From the NCBI GenBank assembly GCA_902526965.1, contig CABZMT010000001.1, positions 1 through 64,000 on the forward strand: DNA of 64,000 bases. The letters run 5' to 3'. Both the position numbers and the translations under genes were made by a program. The notes under the pieces are model-generated. The model had not been told where the DNA came from. It saw only the letters and a list, made by a program, of their open reading frames with translations, and did not search any database. This DNA is from an uncultured Alphaproteobacteria bacterium. GTDB lineage: Bacteria > Pseudomonadota > Alphaproteobacteria > HIMB59. Positions 8,765-18,138 of this stretch are shown one piece after another. How positions within the stretch are numbered: the stretch's first letter is position 1; the number at the start of each line of letters is the position of its first letter.

Positions 8765-9386
8765 GTTTCTTATATTTAACCTCATTCTTTAGCATCATAA
8801 ATAGTTTTTTAATATCAATTTGAGATCTTTTCAAATTAAATATGCTTTTCCTTATATCAAGTATAAAATTATTTGTGCTATCGATACTACTATCAGCCAA
8901 ATAACTAGATTCATTGATTTTATATTTTGTAGTTTCAGACATTGTAAAATAAGGATGTGATATACAATAATTTATTAATTCTTGTTCGTTAATTTTATAA
9001 ATATTCTTAAAAAAATAAACCATATCTTTTTCGTAATCATAACCATTAATAGTTTGAAATTCTTTTTGAAATTTTTTAAAATTTTTGTAATCAGAGATAA
9101 TAATTTTTCTATAGTTTTTTTTGGCTATTTCTTCAATATACTTACTATTTGTTAAATGATATAAATAAATCCTTTCTTCTTGAAATAAGTCACTAGTTTC
9201 ATCTGGATTAATTATATCTGTGTTAAAACTAATCTTAATATCACTTTCTTTTGAGATTTCTTTTATTACTAGTTCGTAAAAACTACCAATTTCCTCATTA
9301 ACTTGATTAATTAGTAAGGCGCTATTTTTTTTGACAGATAAAAATTGCTTTATTTTCTCAATATTGTTTTTATTTTCCACAAACAA
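8745..9386 (-). CDS. holA: Putative DNA polymerase III delta subunit, reduced (HolA-like)
   Basis: No strong motif is visible; the call rests mainly on position, because alphaproteobacteria usually carry leuS-lptE-holA-parB in this order. The 213 residues are much shorter than HolA (about 340). The protein has a short N-terminal segment like the HolA N-domain (SALLINQVNEEIGSFYELVI), a strand-rich middle (ERIYLYHLTNSKYIEEI, KKIIISDYKNF-like), and a helical segment. The C-terminal collar domain would be heavily reduced. It overlaps lptE by 17 bp and the convergent parB end by 20 bp. An unrelated protein cannot be excluded. Confidence 0.45.
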   Translation of the reverse strand: MFVENKNNIEKIKQFLSVKKNSALLINQVNEEIGSFYELVIKEISKESDIKISFNTDIINPDETSDLFQEERIYLYHLTNSKYIEEIAKKNYRKIIISDYKNFKKFQKEFQTINGYDYEKDMVYFFKNIYKINEQELINYCISHPYFTMSETTKYKINESSYLADSSIDSTNNFILDIRKSIFNLKRSQIDIKKLFMMLKNEVKYKKLNFLVF

Positions 9387-9855
9387 AAGATCTCGCTGTT
9401 AGACTATTGATAAAACTCATAACAAAATATTCTGTATTCTCAATTTTTATTTCTTCAACAGCAGTGGTATTACTTATGAATTGGTCACTTGATGCAAGAA
9501 CATAAAACTGTGAAATTGTTTCATTATATTTATAAGTCACACAATTTAATTTTTTATCAAAAATTTTAATACTTATATTACTATCTATTTGTTCCCGATC
9601 AGATGTATTATCTATATTTGTAATATATAAATTTTGTGAATGAGAAATATTTGCTTGAACTTCATATCTTGAACTTTCAATAAGCATTCCTAAGTTATTT
9701 AATTGATTCTTTAGCTGATTAGATAAAATTAACCCCTCGTATTCCCCACCAATATAAGCCACAGATAGCTTGAAATTATTTCCTTCTTTTTTATTTGTGC
9801 ACGAAATAGATAAGCAACTAATTAAGAATAATATTAATAATTTTATCTTGAACAT
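9370..9855 (-). CDS. lptE: Putative LPS-assembly lipoprotein LptE
   Basis: A 161-residue predicted lipoprotein. The N-terminus [19 protein letters not shown] is a lipoprotein signal with lipobox LSISC, so the mature protein starts at Cys-19. LptE plugs the LptD barrel in the outer membrane and helps deliver LPS. Sequence similarity in LptE is low; the call uses the lipobox, size and the leuS-lptE-holA context. It overlaps the leuS end by 38 bp and holA by 17 bp, an unusually tight arrangement. Confidence 0.6.
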   Translation of the reverse strand: MFKIKLLILFLISCLSISCTNKKEGNNFKLSVAYIGGEYEGLILSNQLKNQLNNLGMLIESSRYEVQANISHSQNLYITNIDNTSDREQIDSNISIKIFDKKLNCVTYKYNETISQFYVLASSDQFISNTTAVEEIKIENTEYFVMSFINSLTARSFVCGK

Positions 9856-12184
9856 TGATAACTTTTACAACTTTCTTATCTAGCATTTTATTTCTTATTT
9901 TATCCAATTGATATACAGAATTTAAAATTTCTTGTTCTGAATAGCCTTTTTCAGTATCAATAGTTGTTATTAATTTACCTTGTATCTGAATAGGAAGTTT
10001 AATTTTATCTTCAATTAATAAATTTTTATTTATTTCTGGCCAGTCATTAAAATTATTTAAGTTAAATAATTCCTCAACAAGTTGTAATGACAATTTTGGA
10101 ACTATCGGATATAGACATGCTAGTATTTTTTTGCTTAATTTATTATTATTGAGATAAATATCCTTTTTTTCTAAATAATTAAAAAGAGTATAAATATCAG
10201 CAACACATTTATTTAAAGAAAAACTTAATATATTTTTTTCAACATTATAAACAAATTTTTCAATTTGCTTTTCTACCTCTAAATTAACCTCACCTTTATT
10301 TTCTGAAAAATACCTTTGTATTCTATTAATTAAATTTTTAGAACTTTGAATTCCTTCATCTGTCCATTCAAGCTCTCGATCAGGAGGAGAGTCAGATATC
10401 ATGAAAATCCTTGTTGCATCAATACCATAATTTTCCAAAATTTCGTCCGGTTCAACCACATTTTTCTTTGACTTAGACATTTTCTCACTTGGCCCTTCTT
10501 CAATAATTTCGCCAGTTTTACGTTTTAAAAGTTTTCCATCTACTGATACTACTTCTATTGGCATCACCCATTCATTTTTTGAAGTTTTATATGTTTTATG
10601 AGTAATCATCCCTTGTGTAAAAAGTTGTTTAAACGGCTCGTCAACACTAAAATCATATATATCTCTAAGTGCCTTCATAAAAAATCTTGAATATAACAGA
10701 TGTAGTATGGCGTGTTCAATCCCTCCAATATATTTATCTACAGGAAGAAATTTATTTACTTGCTCTCGATCAAATGGCTTATCCAGCTTATTATTAAGAA
10801 AACGAATGTAATACCAAGAGGAGTCAACAAAGGTATCAAGTGTATCAGTCTCTCTAAAAGCAGTTTTATTGGTTTTTGGACACTTAATTTTTCTCCAATT
10901 CTCATTATTAAGCAAAGCATTCCCTTTGCCTTCTAAACTAACATCGTACGGGAGTAAAACAGGTAATTCAGACTTATCAAGGACTCTATAAGAGCCATCT
11001 TCGTAATAAACGACAGGAATAGGGCAACCCCAATACCTTTGTCTTGATATACCCCAATCTCTTATCTTATAATTAATTTTTTTATTTCCAGTTCCAGACT
11101 TACTAAAATATTCAATAATCTCATTAATAGCCTCCGCTTTATTTAGACCATCCAACAAAGGAGAATTAATTAATCTACCATCTCCTACATAGGGTAATTC
11201 TTCATCCTTACACTCAATAACTTTTATTATTGGAAGAGAATATTTCTTCGCAAATTCATAGTCACGTTCATCGTGCGCTGGGCAACCAAATATGGCACCT
11301 TCTCCATAATTATCCAAAACAAAATTAGCAACATATATTGGTATTTCTTTATCTAAGATTGGGTGCTTACAACTTAAGTTTAAATTTACTCCTAGTTTTT
11401 CTTTTTCTTCATTGACTGTTTCAAAATCTTTTCTAATCTTTTCGATAGAACCTTTGTCTAAAACTTCGCTCACTATTTGATGATTTACTGAAACTGCAAT
11501 AAACGTTGCTCCATAAATGGTGTCCGGTCTAGTAGTGTAAATATTTAATAATTTATCTTTTCCAGATATTTTAAATTTAATCTCTGCACCTATTGATTTT
11601 CCTATCCAATTCTTTTGCATAGTTTTGACTTTTTCAGGCCAAAGTTCTAATTTATCCAAGTCATTTAAAAGCTCCTCAGCATAGTCGGTTATTTTAAAAA
11701 ACCACTGTGATAAATTTTTCTTTTCAACTGGTGCCCCTGTCCTCCAGCCTTTTCCATCGATAACTTGTTCATTAGCTAACACCGTTTGATCAATAGGATC
11801 CCAATTTACAATGGCATCTTTTTTATAAGCTAGGCCTGCGTTATATAAATCTATAAAAAGTTCTTGTTGAAAGCGATAATAATTTTCATCGCAAGTAGCT
11901 AACTCTCTATCCCAATCTAAATCTAAATTCAGCCTTTGAAGTTGGCTTTTCATATTTTCAATGTTTGTTAGAGTCCAATCTTGAGGATGTGTTTTAAATT
12001 GAATAGCAGCATTTTCTGCAGGTAAACCAAAAGCATCCCATCCCATTGGATGAATTACTTGGTCACCCTTTAACTTATGATAACGAGCACAAATATCTCC
12101 TATAACATAATTTCTGACATGGCCCATATGTATATTCCCTGATGGATAAGGGAACATTTCCAAAATATATTTTTTAGAGGACAC
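9818..12184 (-). CDS. leuS: Leucyl-tRNA synthetase (N-terminus shorter than usual)
   Basis: Charges tRNA-Leu. The class I HIGH motif reads HMGH within [20 protein letters not shown] near residues 10-30; the KMSKS motif is EKMSKSKKN near residue 568; the CP1 editing domain includes the [12 protein letters not shown] threonine-rich signature; [15 protein letters not shown] is present. The ORF begins at GTG 12184 with only about 10 residues before MFPYPSG, whereas most LeuRS proteins have about 30-40 including a KWQxxW helix. An in-frame TAG nine codons upstream blocks extension, so those residues are missing unless provided by another frame. The gene is 7 bp downstream of DUF3576 and in its operon. 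Confidence 0.95.
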   Translation of the reverse strand: MSSKKYILEMFPYPSGNIHMGHVRNYVIGDICARYHKLKGDQVIHPMGWDAFGLPAENAAIQFKTHPQDWTLTNIENMKSQLQRLNLDLDWDRELATCDENYYRFQQELFIDLYNAGLAYKKDAIVNWDPIDQTVLANEQVIDGKGWRTGAPVEKKNLSQWFFKITDYAEELLNDLDKLELWPEKVKTMQKNWIGKSIGAEIKFKISGKDKLLNIYTTRPDTIYGATFIAVSVNHQIVSEVLDKGSIEKIRKDFETVNEEKEKLGVNLNLSCKHPILDKEIPIYVANFVLDNYGEGAIFGCPAHDERDYEFAKKYSLPIIKVIECKDEELPYVGDGRLINSPLLDGLNKAEAINEIIEYFSKSGTGNKKINYKIRDWGISRQRYWGCPIPVVYYEDGSYRVLDKSELPVLLPYDVSLEGKGNALLNNENWRKIKCPKTNKTAFRETDTLDTFVDSSWYYIRFLNNKLDKPFDREQVNKFLPVDKYIGGIEHAILHLLYSRFFMKALRDIYDFSVDEPFKQLFTQGMITHKTYKTSKNEWVMPIEVVSVDGKLLKRKTGEIIEEGPSEKMSKSKKNVVEPDEILENYGIDATRIFMISDSPPDRELEWTDEGIQSSKNLINRIQRYFSENKGEVNLEVEKQIEKFVYNVEKNILSFSLNKCVADIYTLFNYLEKKDIYLNNNKLSKKILACLYPIVPKLSLQLVEELFNLNNFNDWPEINKNLLIEDKIKLPIQIQGKLITTIDTEKGYSEQEILNSVYQLDKIRNKMLDKKVVKVINVQDKIINIILN

Positions 12185-12191
12185 CTTAAAA

Positions 12192-12755
12192 TTATGAGTT
12201 GGCTTTCTCTAGTGTGCCTGCAACTTCCAAGATCTTAAGTGTGATTTGTTTTTCTTCTTCAACGTAATCGATATTATCTGAACTCCAAGTTTCGTTTACT
12301 TTATTTTCACATAAGAAGTTACTAGAAACACCAGTGGTTATGAGTTCTTTTGATGAAATTTGAATTTTTATAAGACATCTTATTGAATTATCTTCAGTAT
12401 TATTAATCCATTCAGTTTGGATATATCCACCTTGGCTGTCAGCGATCTTAAGGGGATAAATATTCGTTATTTCTATTGCGGCCCTCCATAGATATGGGTT
12501 TACAGCATACTGATAAACAACATTATCTTTTCCTCTGATCAAGTCATTCAAATTACCCTCTAAATCAAAAAGCGTCTCTCCACCTGCACGTTCTTTTGCC
12601 AAACAGGCCTTATACTTTTCTTTGCTTAAATTTTCACCAGGTTTTTTACAACCATATAATTCATCCATTTTCGCCTGATTTTTTTCATATGTTCCCGTAC
12701 AAGAGATGAGAAATACAGTACATAAAACACAAATGTATTTCAACATGTTCATCAA
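12192..12755 (-). CDS. DUF3576 lipoprotein
   Basis: A 187-residue lipoprotein with signal [19 protein letters not shown] and lipobox LISC. The core [22 protein letters not shown] followed by [11 protein letters not shown] matches the DUF3576 pattern of alphaproteobacteria, which is commonly placed just before leuS. Its function is not known; an envelope role is likely from the lipobox. It is first in the DUF3576-leuS-lptE-holA run and lies 83 bp from the next gene (the porin), with the porin terminator in between. Confidence 0.75.
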   Translation of the reverse strand: MMNMLKYICVLCTVFLISCTGTYEKNQAKMDELYGCKKPGENLSKEKYKACLAKERAGGETLFDLEGNLNDLIRGKDNVVYQYAVNPYLWRAAIEITNIYPLKIADSQGGYIQTEWINNTEDNSIRCLIKIQISSKELITTGVSSNFLCENKVNETWSSDNIDYVEEEKQITLKILEVAGTLEKANS

Positions 12756-12781
12756 ATTAGATCAATTTATAGAAAAATAAA

Positions 12782-12813
12782 CAAAAAAAAACCGGGGAGA
12801 AATTCCCCGGTTT
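12782..12813 (-). terminator. Rho-independent terminator of the porin-like gene
   Basis: The arms AAACCGGGGA (12789-12798) and TCCCCGGTTT (12804-12813) form a perfect 10-bp GC-rich stem with a 5-nt loop. On the minus strand the stem is followed by a run of eight T. It lies 26 bp past the porin stop and before the DUF3576 start, so it isolates the porin from leuS. Confidence 0.92.
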
Positions 12814-12838
12814 AATTACTAATTTAGTTTTAAGTTAA

Positions 12839-13774
12839 TTAGAAGCTTACGCTTGTACCAACAGCTACAACACCTTCACCAAGTGTTTGTGAAGATGCAA
12901 CCGCACCAGCACCTGATAGGTTGCTGTATTCAGCAAAGATTGAAGCGCCACCGCCAATTGACTGAGATACAGTTACGTCAGTCTTTTGTGATGTGTTACT
13001 GTTAGCATCAAATCCAGTATAACCAACAGCTACAGATGCTCCACCTAAAGTAGTGGAGTATGCTACTGAGTATGCTTCACCTTCTGTTGCTGCAGTGTCA
13101 CCACTAGTAGTTTCAATACCAAGTGATAATGTACCACCTCCAGCAGTCATAGTAAGAGCACCACCAGTTGAGCTATCCTCTGTTCCATTAGCATCTACTG
13201 AAGATGATGAAACGACTAAAGACATATCACCTAAAGGAATTGTTAAAGACGCACCAGCACCAGTTGTTGTACCACCATCGATGTTGTTATTGTGACCACC
13301 ATCGTAGAAGTATGTACCAGCAAGTGTCATATCACCAATAGAAGTTGATGCTGAAATACCAGAACCATCATCTGTTGTAAGTGCTACGTCATTTGTATGA
13401 GTAACTTGGTTTGAGTCAGCATGACCTACTAATTCACCAACAAGACCTGTTCCTGCTGGTACAGCTACGTCGTCAGCTACTGTAATTGAACCGTTTGCAA
13501 AAGCAAAAGTTAATGCTGTCATACCTGAGGCATTACCTGCACCACCAGCAGCATCAGGGTCATTAGTAATTTGACCACCTGTGCTAATAGTTACACCACC
13601 ATCAGTCGTTGTTGACATGGAGAATGATATAGTACCACCAACATGACCTTGTGAGTTGCCTTCTGCATCAACATAAACTGCGTTTGCAGAACCACTCACA
13701 GAGATATCTGCATTTGCAGCTGTTGAAAACATTGCAGCTGAAATAGCAGAAATCGCTAATAGTATTTTTTTCAT
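12839..13774 (-). CDS. Porin-like outer membrane beta-barrel protein
   Basis: A 311-residue secreted protein. MKKILLAISAISAAMFSTAANA is a classical signal peptide with an ANA cleavage site. The mature part is rich in Gly, Ser, Thr and Ala with alternating hydrophobic residues (for example GGTISFSMSTTTDGGVTIS), typical of beta-hairpins, and it ends VAVGTSVSF with a C-terminal Phe as in outer membrane barrels. Base composition is more GC-rich and codon use less AT-driven than its neighbours, as in strongly expressed genes. A good Shine-Dalgarno (AAAGGA), a plausible promoter (13812-13839) and a strong terminator make it a monocistronic unit. The transported solute is unknown. Confidence 0.78.
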   Translation of the reverse strand: MKKILLAISAISAAMFSTAANADISVSGSANAVYVDAEGNSQGHVGGTISFSMSTTTDGGVTISTGGQITNDPDAAGGAGNASGMTALTFAFANGSITVADDVAVPAGTGLVGELVGHADSNQVTHTNDVALTTDDGSGISASTSIGDMTLAGTYFYDGGHNNNIDGGTTTGAGASLTIPLGDMSLVVSSSSVDANGTEDSSTGGALTMTAGGGTLSLGIETTSGDTAATEGEAYSVAYSTTLGGASVAVGYTGFDANSNTSQKTDVTVSQSIGGGASIFAEYSNLSGAGAVASSQTLGEGVVAVGTSVSF

Positions 13775-13811
13775 AATAAAATCCTTTCTTATTATTAGAT
13801 CTAATACACGG

Positions 13812-13839
13812 CTTATAATAATGATTTATTTTATGTTAA
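13812..13839 (-). promoter_or_regulatory. Predicted sigma-70-type promoter of the porin-like gene
   Basis: On the minus strand TTAACA (-35, 13834-13839) and TATAAG (-10, 13812-13817) are spaced by 16 bp, giving a start near 13805 and a leader of about 30 nt with AAAGGA before the ATG. Each hexamer differs from consensus by one base. In such AT-rich DNA this is only moderately specific. Confidence 0.5.
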
Positions 13840-13877
13840 AACGGTTTTTTGGGAGGAAATTGCAGTTTTTCTAATTA

Positions 13878-13895
13878 TGTTGCATTTATGCAACA
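13878..13895. promoter_or_regulatory. Inverted repeat upstream of the porin promoter (possible operator)
   Basis: TGTTGCAT-TT-ATGCAACA is a perfect 8-bp inverted repeat with a 2-bp centre. It lies about 70-90 bp upstream of the predicted porin start and just after the sulfotransferase stop. The 2-nt loop and the lack of a T-run on the minus strand argue against a terminator, so a dimeric regulator site is the simpler reading. Confidence 0.45.
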
Positions 13896-13903
13896 CTACG
13901 ATT

Positions 13904-15529
13904 TTAATTCAATTTATAGCCAAAAAATGCATCAGATTTGTATTCAAATCCTCTTTTTTCCCAATATTTTCTTTGCATTATAAGCGCATCATAAAACTCA
14001 TTTTTATGATCTAAAAACTCTTTTTTTTCAATAGATTTACTATGAACATTAGCACCAATTTGACGAATACTTGCTGTTTGAGAGAAAAATGTCTTTCTTT
14101 TTTCCTCATCAAAATCACTTTCTATACCTAAGTAGTGATAAATTTTTTTTTGATAAAAATCTGTGTTATTCACTAAGTCTTCATATCTAATATCAAGAAT
14201 ATGGTCACTTGTTTTCAATTGATTGTTCCAAAAAATATTTATTGCCTCGAAATTAGACATAAAAACGCCAATATTAAAAAAACTTGCACTGTATGGAATA
14301 TTTGTAACATATCTTTGTTTGTAAAGTGATATTGCTACATCCCAAGGGTCTCTAAACGTCCTTATTATTTTAGAACCAGGCAATAATTTTAATAAGTAAC
14401 CAATAAATAAAAAGTTTTCAGGAAGTTTATCAATAATAAACTTAAAATTACCCCTTAGGTAGGCCGTTCTATTTAAGTATTTTTTTTTAAAATCTTCAAA
14501 AAATTCATTAGGCTTTTTGTTTGTATTGTTAACATACTCATTGATTAATTTAAAACCACTTAAAAGCTCCCCGCCACTGGTGACATCATTACATGATCCT
14601 ATTATAGACTCTATTAAAGTGGTTCCAGATCTGGGTGTTCCCAAAATAAAAATATTATTTAAGCCATCTTCAGATTGATTATTATTATCAGTTATAAAAT
14701 TTTCATAATGAGTAATAATATCTCCTATACTTTTTTGATATTCAAAAGAATTATATCTTAAAGAGCTCATAGTTTCCTTGTTTCCTAAATGATAAAATGT
14801 TTCAGATTTAGCTTGATCTATTTTTTGATAACAAATTGCTAGTCCGAAATAAAGAGGGTGCACATACCAAAATCTATCTAATTTATTTTGAAAAGATTTA
14901 TCATTAATTATTAATTGATTTTCTGCTTTTTCTAGCAATTCTTCGTCTATGAGTTTTGTATTAATAGTTGCTAATAAATAAAAAATATCAGGATGAAATT
15001 TTTCCTGTAATATCTTTTTTAAAATATCCCCACTTTCCTTGTCTCTATTTAGCGCGACATTAATCTCTGTTTTTAATTTAATTGCATTAGGAAAGTGCAA
15101 AAAATTTTTATCTGACGAGTCATTAATTTTTTCTAGAGCTAGATTTATTAATACAATAGCTTTTTCAAATTTTCTTAGCTTTAGATATATTTCTGCAGGG
15201 ACGGTATAACACAGGGGTGAGTTTGGATCAATTTCTGTTGCTTTATCATACATTGACAAAGATTTTTTGAATTCTTCAATAGATTTTAATGATATGCCTT
15301 TATTTACATAATAATCAAAGTCCTTTTCTGCAGTGTTTTCTTCGTAATATTCATCTAGAACAGTAATTGCACTATCAAAATTACTCTTTTGAATATGGAG
15401 ATATGCAAGAACTTTAACGATATCCTGATTTTTTTTATCTAATCTATAGATCTTCTTTGCATCTACATAAGCTTTATCTATATTTTTAATTTTAATTAAA
15501 TTGTGCAGTTCTAAAATTTCTTTTTGCAT
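13904..15529 (-). CDS. TPR-repeat sulfotransferase
   Basis: The 541-residue protein has an N-terminal half of tetratricopeptide-type helices (residues about 1-250; for example SLSMYDKATEIDPNSPLCYTVPAEIYLKL) and a C-terminal sulfotransferase domain. The 5'-phosphosulfate-binding loop is IFILGTPRSGTTLIESIIGS (about 290-310), and the 3'-phosphate-binding region is IIRTFRDPWDVAISLYKQRY. This family moves sulfate from PAPS to proteins, glycans or small molecules; the acceptor is not evident. It is divergent from the 314-aa gene at 15557, with 27 bp between starts. No signal peptide is seen. Confidence 0.82.
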   Translation of the reverse strand: MQKEILELHNLIKIKNIDKAYVDAKKIYRLDKKNQDIVKVLAYLHIQKSNFDSAITVLDEYYEENTAEKDFDYYVNKGISLKSIEEFKKSLSMYDKATEIDPNSPLCYTVPAEIYLKLRKFEKAIVLINLALEKINDSSDKNFLHFPNAIKLKTEINVALNRDKESGDILKKILQEKFHPDIFYLLATINTKLIDEELLEKAENQLIINDKSFQNKLDRFWYVHPLYFGLAICYQKIDQAKSETFYHLGNKETMSSLRYNSFEYQKSIGDIITHYENFITDNNNQSEDGLNNIFILGTPRSGTTLIESIIGSCNDVTSGGELLSGFKLINEYVNNTNKKPNEFFEDFKKKYLNRTAYLRGNFKFIIDKLPENFLFIGYLLKLLPGSKIIRTFRDPWDVAISLYKQRYVTNIPYSASFFNIGVFMSNFEAINIFWNNQLKTSDHILDIRYEDLVNNTDFYQKKIYHYLGIESDFDEEKRKTFFSQTASIRQIGANVHSKSIEKKEFLDHKNEFYDALIMQRKYWEKRGFEYKSDAFFGYKLN

Positions 15530-15556
15530 AGTTTTAATATATAGATAAAGGATAAA

Positions 15557-16501
15557 ATGTCTTTTTTAAATAAATTTCAATATCATTATCATAGTAAATA
15601 CCTTGATGAATTGTCTAATAGTGAAAATTATTTAGAATTACTCTCTTATTTAGAAAAACTTTCTAATGAGAAAAAGATATTTCATGATCTTTCTTTCAGG
15701 TACGCCAACCATGCTATTCACAATTTGAGCGATGATGTATCAAACAAAAAAATAGTATGGATTAATTCTTTTTTGAGTGAAGATAAAGAGTATGTTTTAT
15801 CATTTCTGGAAAGTTATTTATCAAATTTTAATTCTTTGAAACAAAAAATTAATTCTTACCAAGATGAAATTAACAAAATATTGTTAAAGTCTGAAAAGAT
15901 AGATTTCAATACTTTAATTAATCATTCTTATTTCTTTCAATGGATGGTCATTAATAAACAAAAATCTCCATATAAATTTATATCAAATAATCTTCCATTT
16001 TTTTCTACTGAAAAAAATTTCAATTTCTCTAAATCTAATATCACCCAAGCTTATGTCTATATAATTAACCACCCTTATATGGTCTATAAATTTATAAAAA
16101 GAAATAATAATAACGACCAAGAAATTGCAAGAAATATTTTCCTAAACCTTGATCACAAAGCATCACTCGAAGAACACAATGGTTCTAGCTTTTATCTTTC
16201 TAAAAAAGGATGGCACACAAATATACAAAGTTGGACAGATGCAAATGTTATCAACTCTCTCAAAGGAAAGATCATTTCAAAAAAAGAATTACATAATAAC
16301 AGCTATGAAGTTTTAAGCTCTATTATCCTTCATCTTATTCAATCGGGCGTTGAGATGGACTTGAACTACGATTTGATAGATGACTTTGTAAAAAAAAATC
16401 CTCTCAAACAGGACGATCTTGATGATGAAATTTCATCTAAAGAGAAGAAATTTCTCGATAAGTACGTAAACGATATAATTGAAAATTATGACCCCTTATA
16501 A
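15557..16501 (+). CDS. Unrecognised protein, possibly a degenerate sulfotransferase
   Basis: I do not recognise this 314-residue protein with confidence. It has no signal peptide or membrane segment and is rich in Asn, Lys and Ser. The part HPYMVYKFIKRNNNNDQEI, followed later by KKGWHTNIQSWTDANVINSL, GKIISKKELHNNSYEVL and IILHLIQSG, echoes the second half of sulfotransferases (RDP.., W.. in the substrate region, RYEDL, HL..G), but no PAPS-binding P-loop (GTPRSGTT) is present. The divergent neighbour is a real sulfotransferase, which makes a decayed or specialised relative plausible. It is followed 9 bp later by yggS. Confidence 0.55.
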   Translation: MSFLNKFQYHYHSKYLDELSNSENYLELLSYLEKLSNEKKIFHDLSFRYANHAIHNLSDDVSNKKIVWINSFLSEDKEYVLSFLESYLSNFNSLKQKINSYQDEINKILLKSEKIDFNTLINHSYFFQWMVINKQKSPYKFISNNLPFFSTEKNFNFSKSNITQAYVYIINHPYMVYKFIKRNNNNDQEIARNIFLNLDHKASLEEHNGSSFYLSKKGWHTNIQSWTDANVINSLKGKIISKKELHNNSYEVLSSIILHLIQSGVEMDLNYDLIDDFVKKNPLKQDDLDDEISSKEKKFLDKYVNDIIENYDPL

Positions 16502-16510
16502 TAATAAAAG

Positions 16511-17140
16511 ATGAGCATAAATTACGATCAGTTAAGTGATATTGAAAAAACACTTCAAAAATTTCCTAATGCTAAATTACAAATAGTGACTAAAAACCGT
16601 GATGAAAGAATTGTTAGAGAGTTAATCAGTAATGGATATTATTTATTTGGTGAAAATAAAGTTCAAGAAGCACAAGAAAAATTTAAGGATATAAGTAACC
16701 CAAAGGTGAAATTACACTTAATAGGGCCTCTTCAAACAAATAAAGTTAAAGTAGCCCTAAAGCTTTTCCACTGTATACAAAGTGTGGATAGGGAAAAACT
16801 TGTTAAGGAAATAGCTAAGTGCATGACTATGGAGAATTTAAAAACCAAAAAATTTTTCATACAAATAAATATTGGTAAAGAAAGCCAAAAATCTGGGGTA
16901 CATCCTGAGGATCTCGGAGAACTATATAAATTATGCATAGAAAAAAATCTTCCTATAAATGGCCTAATGTGTATACCTCCTTTCGATCAACCCAGTCAGG
17001 ATTATTTTAATGAAATGAGATTACTAAGAGATAATTTAAATACTAACTTAGATCTCAGTATGGGAATGAGCAATGATTACAAAGATTCTTTAAAATGTGG
17101 GTCAAATTTGATTAGAGTTGGATCGAGAATATTTTCTTGA
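16511..17140 (+). CDS. yggS: YggS-family pyridoxal-phosphate homeostasis protein (PLPBP)
   Basis: PLP-binding single-domain TIM barrel that buffers pyridoxal phosphate. The PLP lysine is in LQIVTKNRDERIVRELI (residues about 22-38). FGENKVQEAQEKF, LHLIGPLQTNKVK, FIQINIGKESQKSGV and SMGMSNDYKDSLKCGSNLIRVGSRIF are the family blocks in the expected order. Length 209 is slightly short (usual 220-235). It overlaps the LolA-like gene at its stop (TTGA). Confidence 0.93.
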   Translation: MSINYDQLSDIEKTLQKFPNAKLQIVTKNRDERIVRELISNGYYLFGENKVQEAQEKFKDISNPKVKLHLIGPLQTNKVKVALKLFHCIQSVDREKLVKEIAKCMTMENLKTKKFFIQINIGKESQKSGVHPEDLGELYKLCIEKNLPINGLMCIPPFDQPSQDYFNEMRLLRDNLNTNLDLSMGMSNDYKDSLKCGSNLIRVGSRIFS

Positions 17141-17610
17141 AAAGAATATTATTACTAGTTCTATTTCCTATTAATTTTTTATTTGCCATTGAGGTAACTT
17201 GCAATTTTGAAGAAGTTTATCAAAACAGTGAAGTTCAACAGGGTGTTTTCTTAATAAAAGATAAAATGCTAAGATACCAATACTACAAACATGATCTTTT
17301 TACAATCATAGCGAAGAATAATAATTATTTTTTAATTGATAACCATAGTAAGGTCGTTCAAAATCTTAATAAAAAAACTGAGTCTTTGGAGATTTTAATT
17401 GAAATTATTTCAGATTTTCCAAATATAAATAATATTTACAATTCTAACGGCATGATTATAAAAATAGAAAAAAGTAATGATAAATTTTTAAAAAGAGTTT
17501 CTATACAATCGGATGAGCTTAACTTGAGTATAAATATAATGAATTGCAAATTTGATGAAATAAACAAAAAGTACTTTAGACAATTTAATTTTGTTGATTT
17601 TAAAGGATAG
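17137..17610 (+). CDS. lolA: LolA-like secreted protein (putative outer-membrane lipoprotein carrier)
   Basis: The 157-residue protein begins with a signal peptide (KRILLLVLFPINFLFA) and continues TCNFEEVYQNSEVQQGVFLIKDKMLRYQYY, the strand pattern of LolA-type half-barrels (xGxfxQ...Gxfxixrp..lRfxY). LolA carries lipoproteins across the periplasm. Position beside ftsK supports the call, since lolA commonly neighbours ftsK in alphaproteobacteria. It is short (LolA about 200), so some strands are missing. Start TTG 17137 overlaps the yggS stop. Confidence 0.55.
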   Translation: MKRILLLVLFPINFLFAIEVTCNFEEVYQNSEVQQGVFLIKDKMLRYQYYKHDLFTIIAKNNNYFLIDNHSKVVQNLNKKTESLEILIEIISDFPNINNIYNSNGMIIKIEKSNDKFLKRVSIQSDELNLSINIMNCKFDEINKKYFRQFNFVDFKG

Positions 17611-17613
17611 TAT

Positions 17614-18138
17614 TTGATTAAATTAGTCTGTGATAATAAACTTATTTATAAAACAATATCTAATTATTTAATACAAAAACACCTGTTACTGACCTCATCT
17701 AATAAAAATTATCAAACAGTTATACTAATTTATGAAAATGATAAGGCAATAACCCTAAATATAAATGGTCATAAAACTGAAATTTCACTTCCAATTGATA
17801 TCAACTTATTAAATTCACAAATTTTAAAAAAAATAATTGATGTTTATTTTCCAATAGGTCGTCATAAATACTTTCCTTATCAAAGATTAATAAGCAGTCA
17901 AAATAACAAATCCATGCTAAGTGATATACAAAATTTGATTATTAGTAATCTTATAATTAATCAAGAAGGAATTGATAAAGATAATTTGTATAACTTAATT
18001 TGGAAAAGAGATAAATTAATTTATATAAATAAATTAGATACCCACTTAACTAATCTGAAAAAAAAACTAAAACAAGAATTAAACCTAAAAATAAATTTTC
18101 AGTCCCATAACAAGATACTGCGTTTATTGATTGATTAA
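17614..18138 (+). CDS. OmpR/PhoB-type winged-helix protein without a clear receiver domain
   Basis: The C-terminal half (about residues 105-174) reads LSDIQNLIISNLIINQEGIDKDNLYNLIW then LDTHLTNLKKKLKQEL and ILRLLID, the pattern of the OmpR/PhoB winged helix (LT..E..LL..L, Ll..vW, ld.hI..LRkKL). The N-terminal 100 residues do not show a receiver phosphoacceptor aspartate in a normal context, so phosphorylation is unlikely. Start TTG 17614 is supported by an upstream AAAGGA at the right spacing. The 3' end overlaps convergent ftsK by 15 bp. The target is unknown. Confidence 0.55.
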   Translation: MIKLVCDNKLIYKTISNYLIQKHLLLTSSNKNYQTVILIYENDKAITLNINGHKTEISLPIDINLLNSQILKKIIDVYFPIGRHKYFPYQRLISSQNNKSMLSDIQNLIISNLIINQEGIDKDNLYNLIWKRDKLIYINKLDTHLTNLKKKLKQELNLKINFQSHNKILRLLID

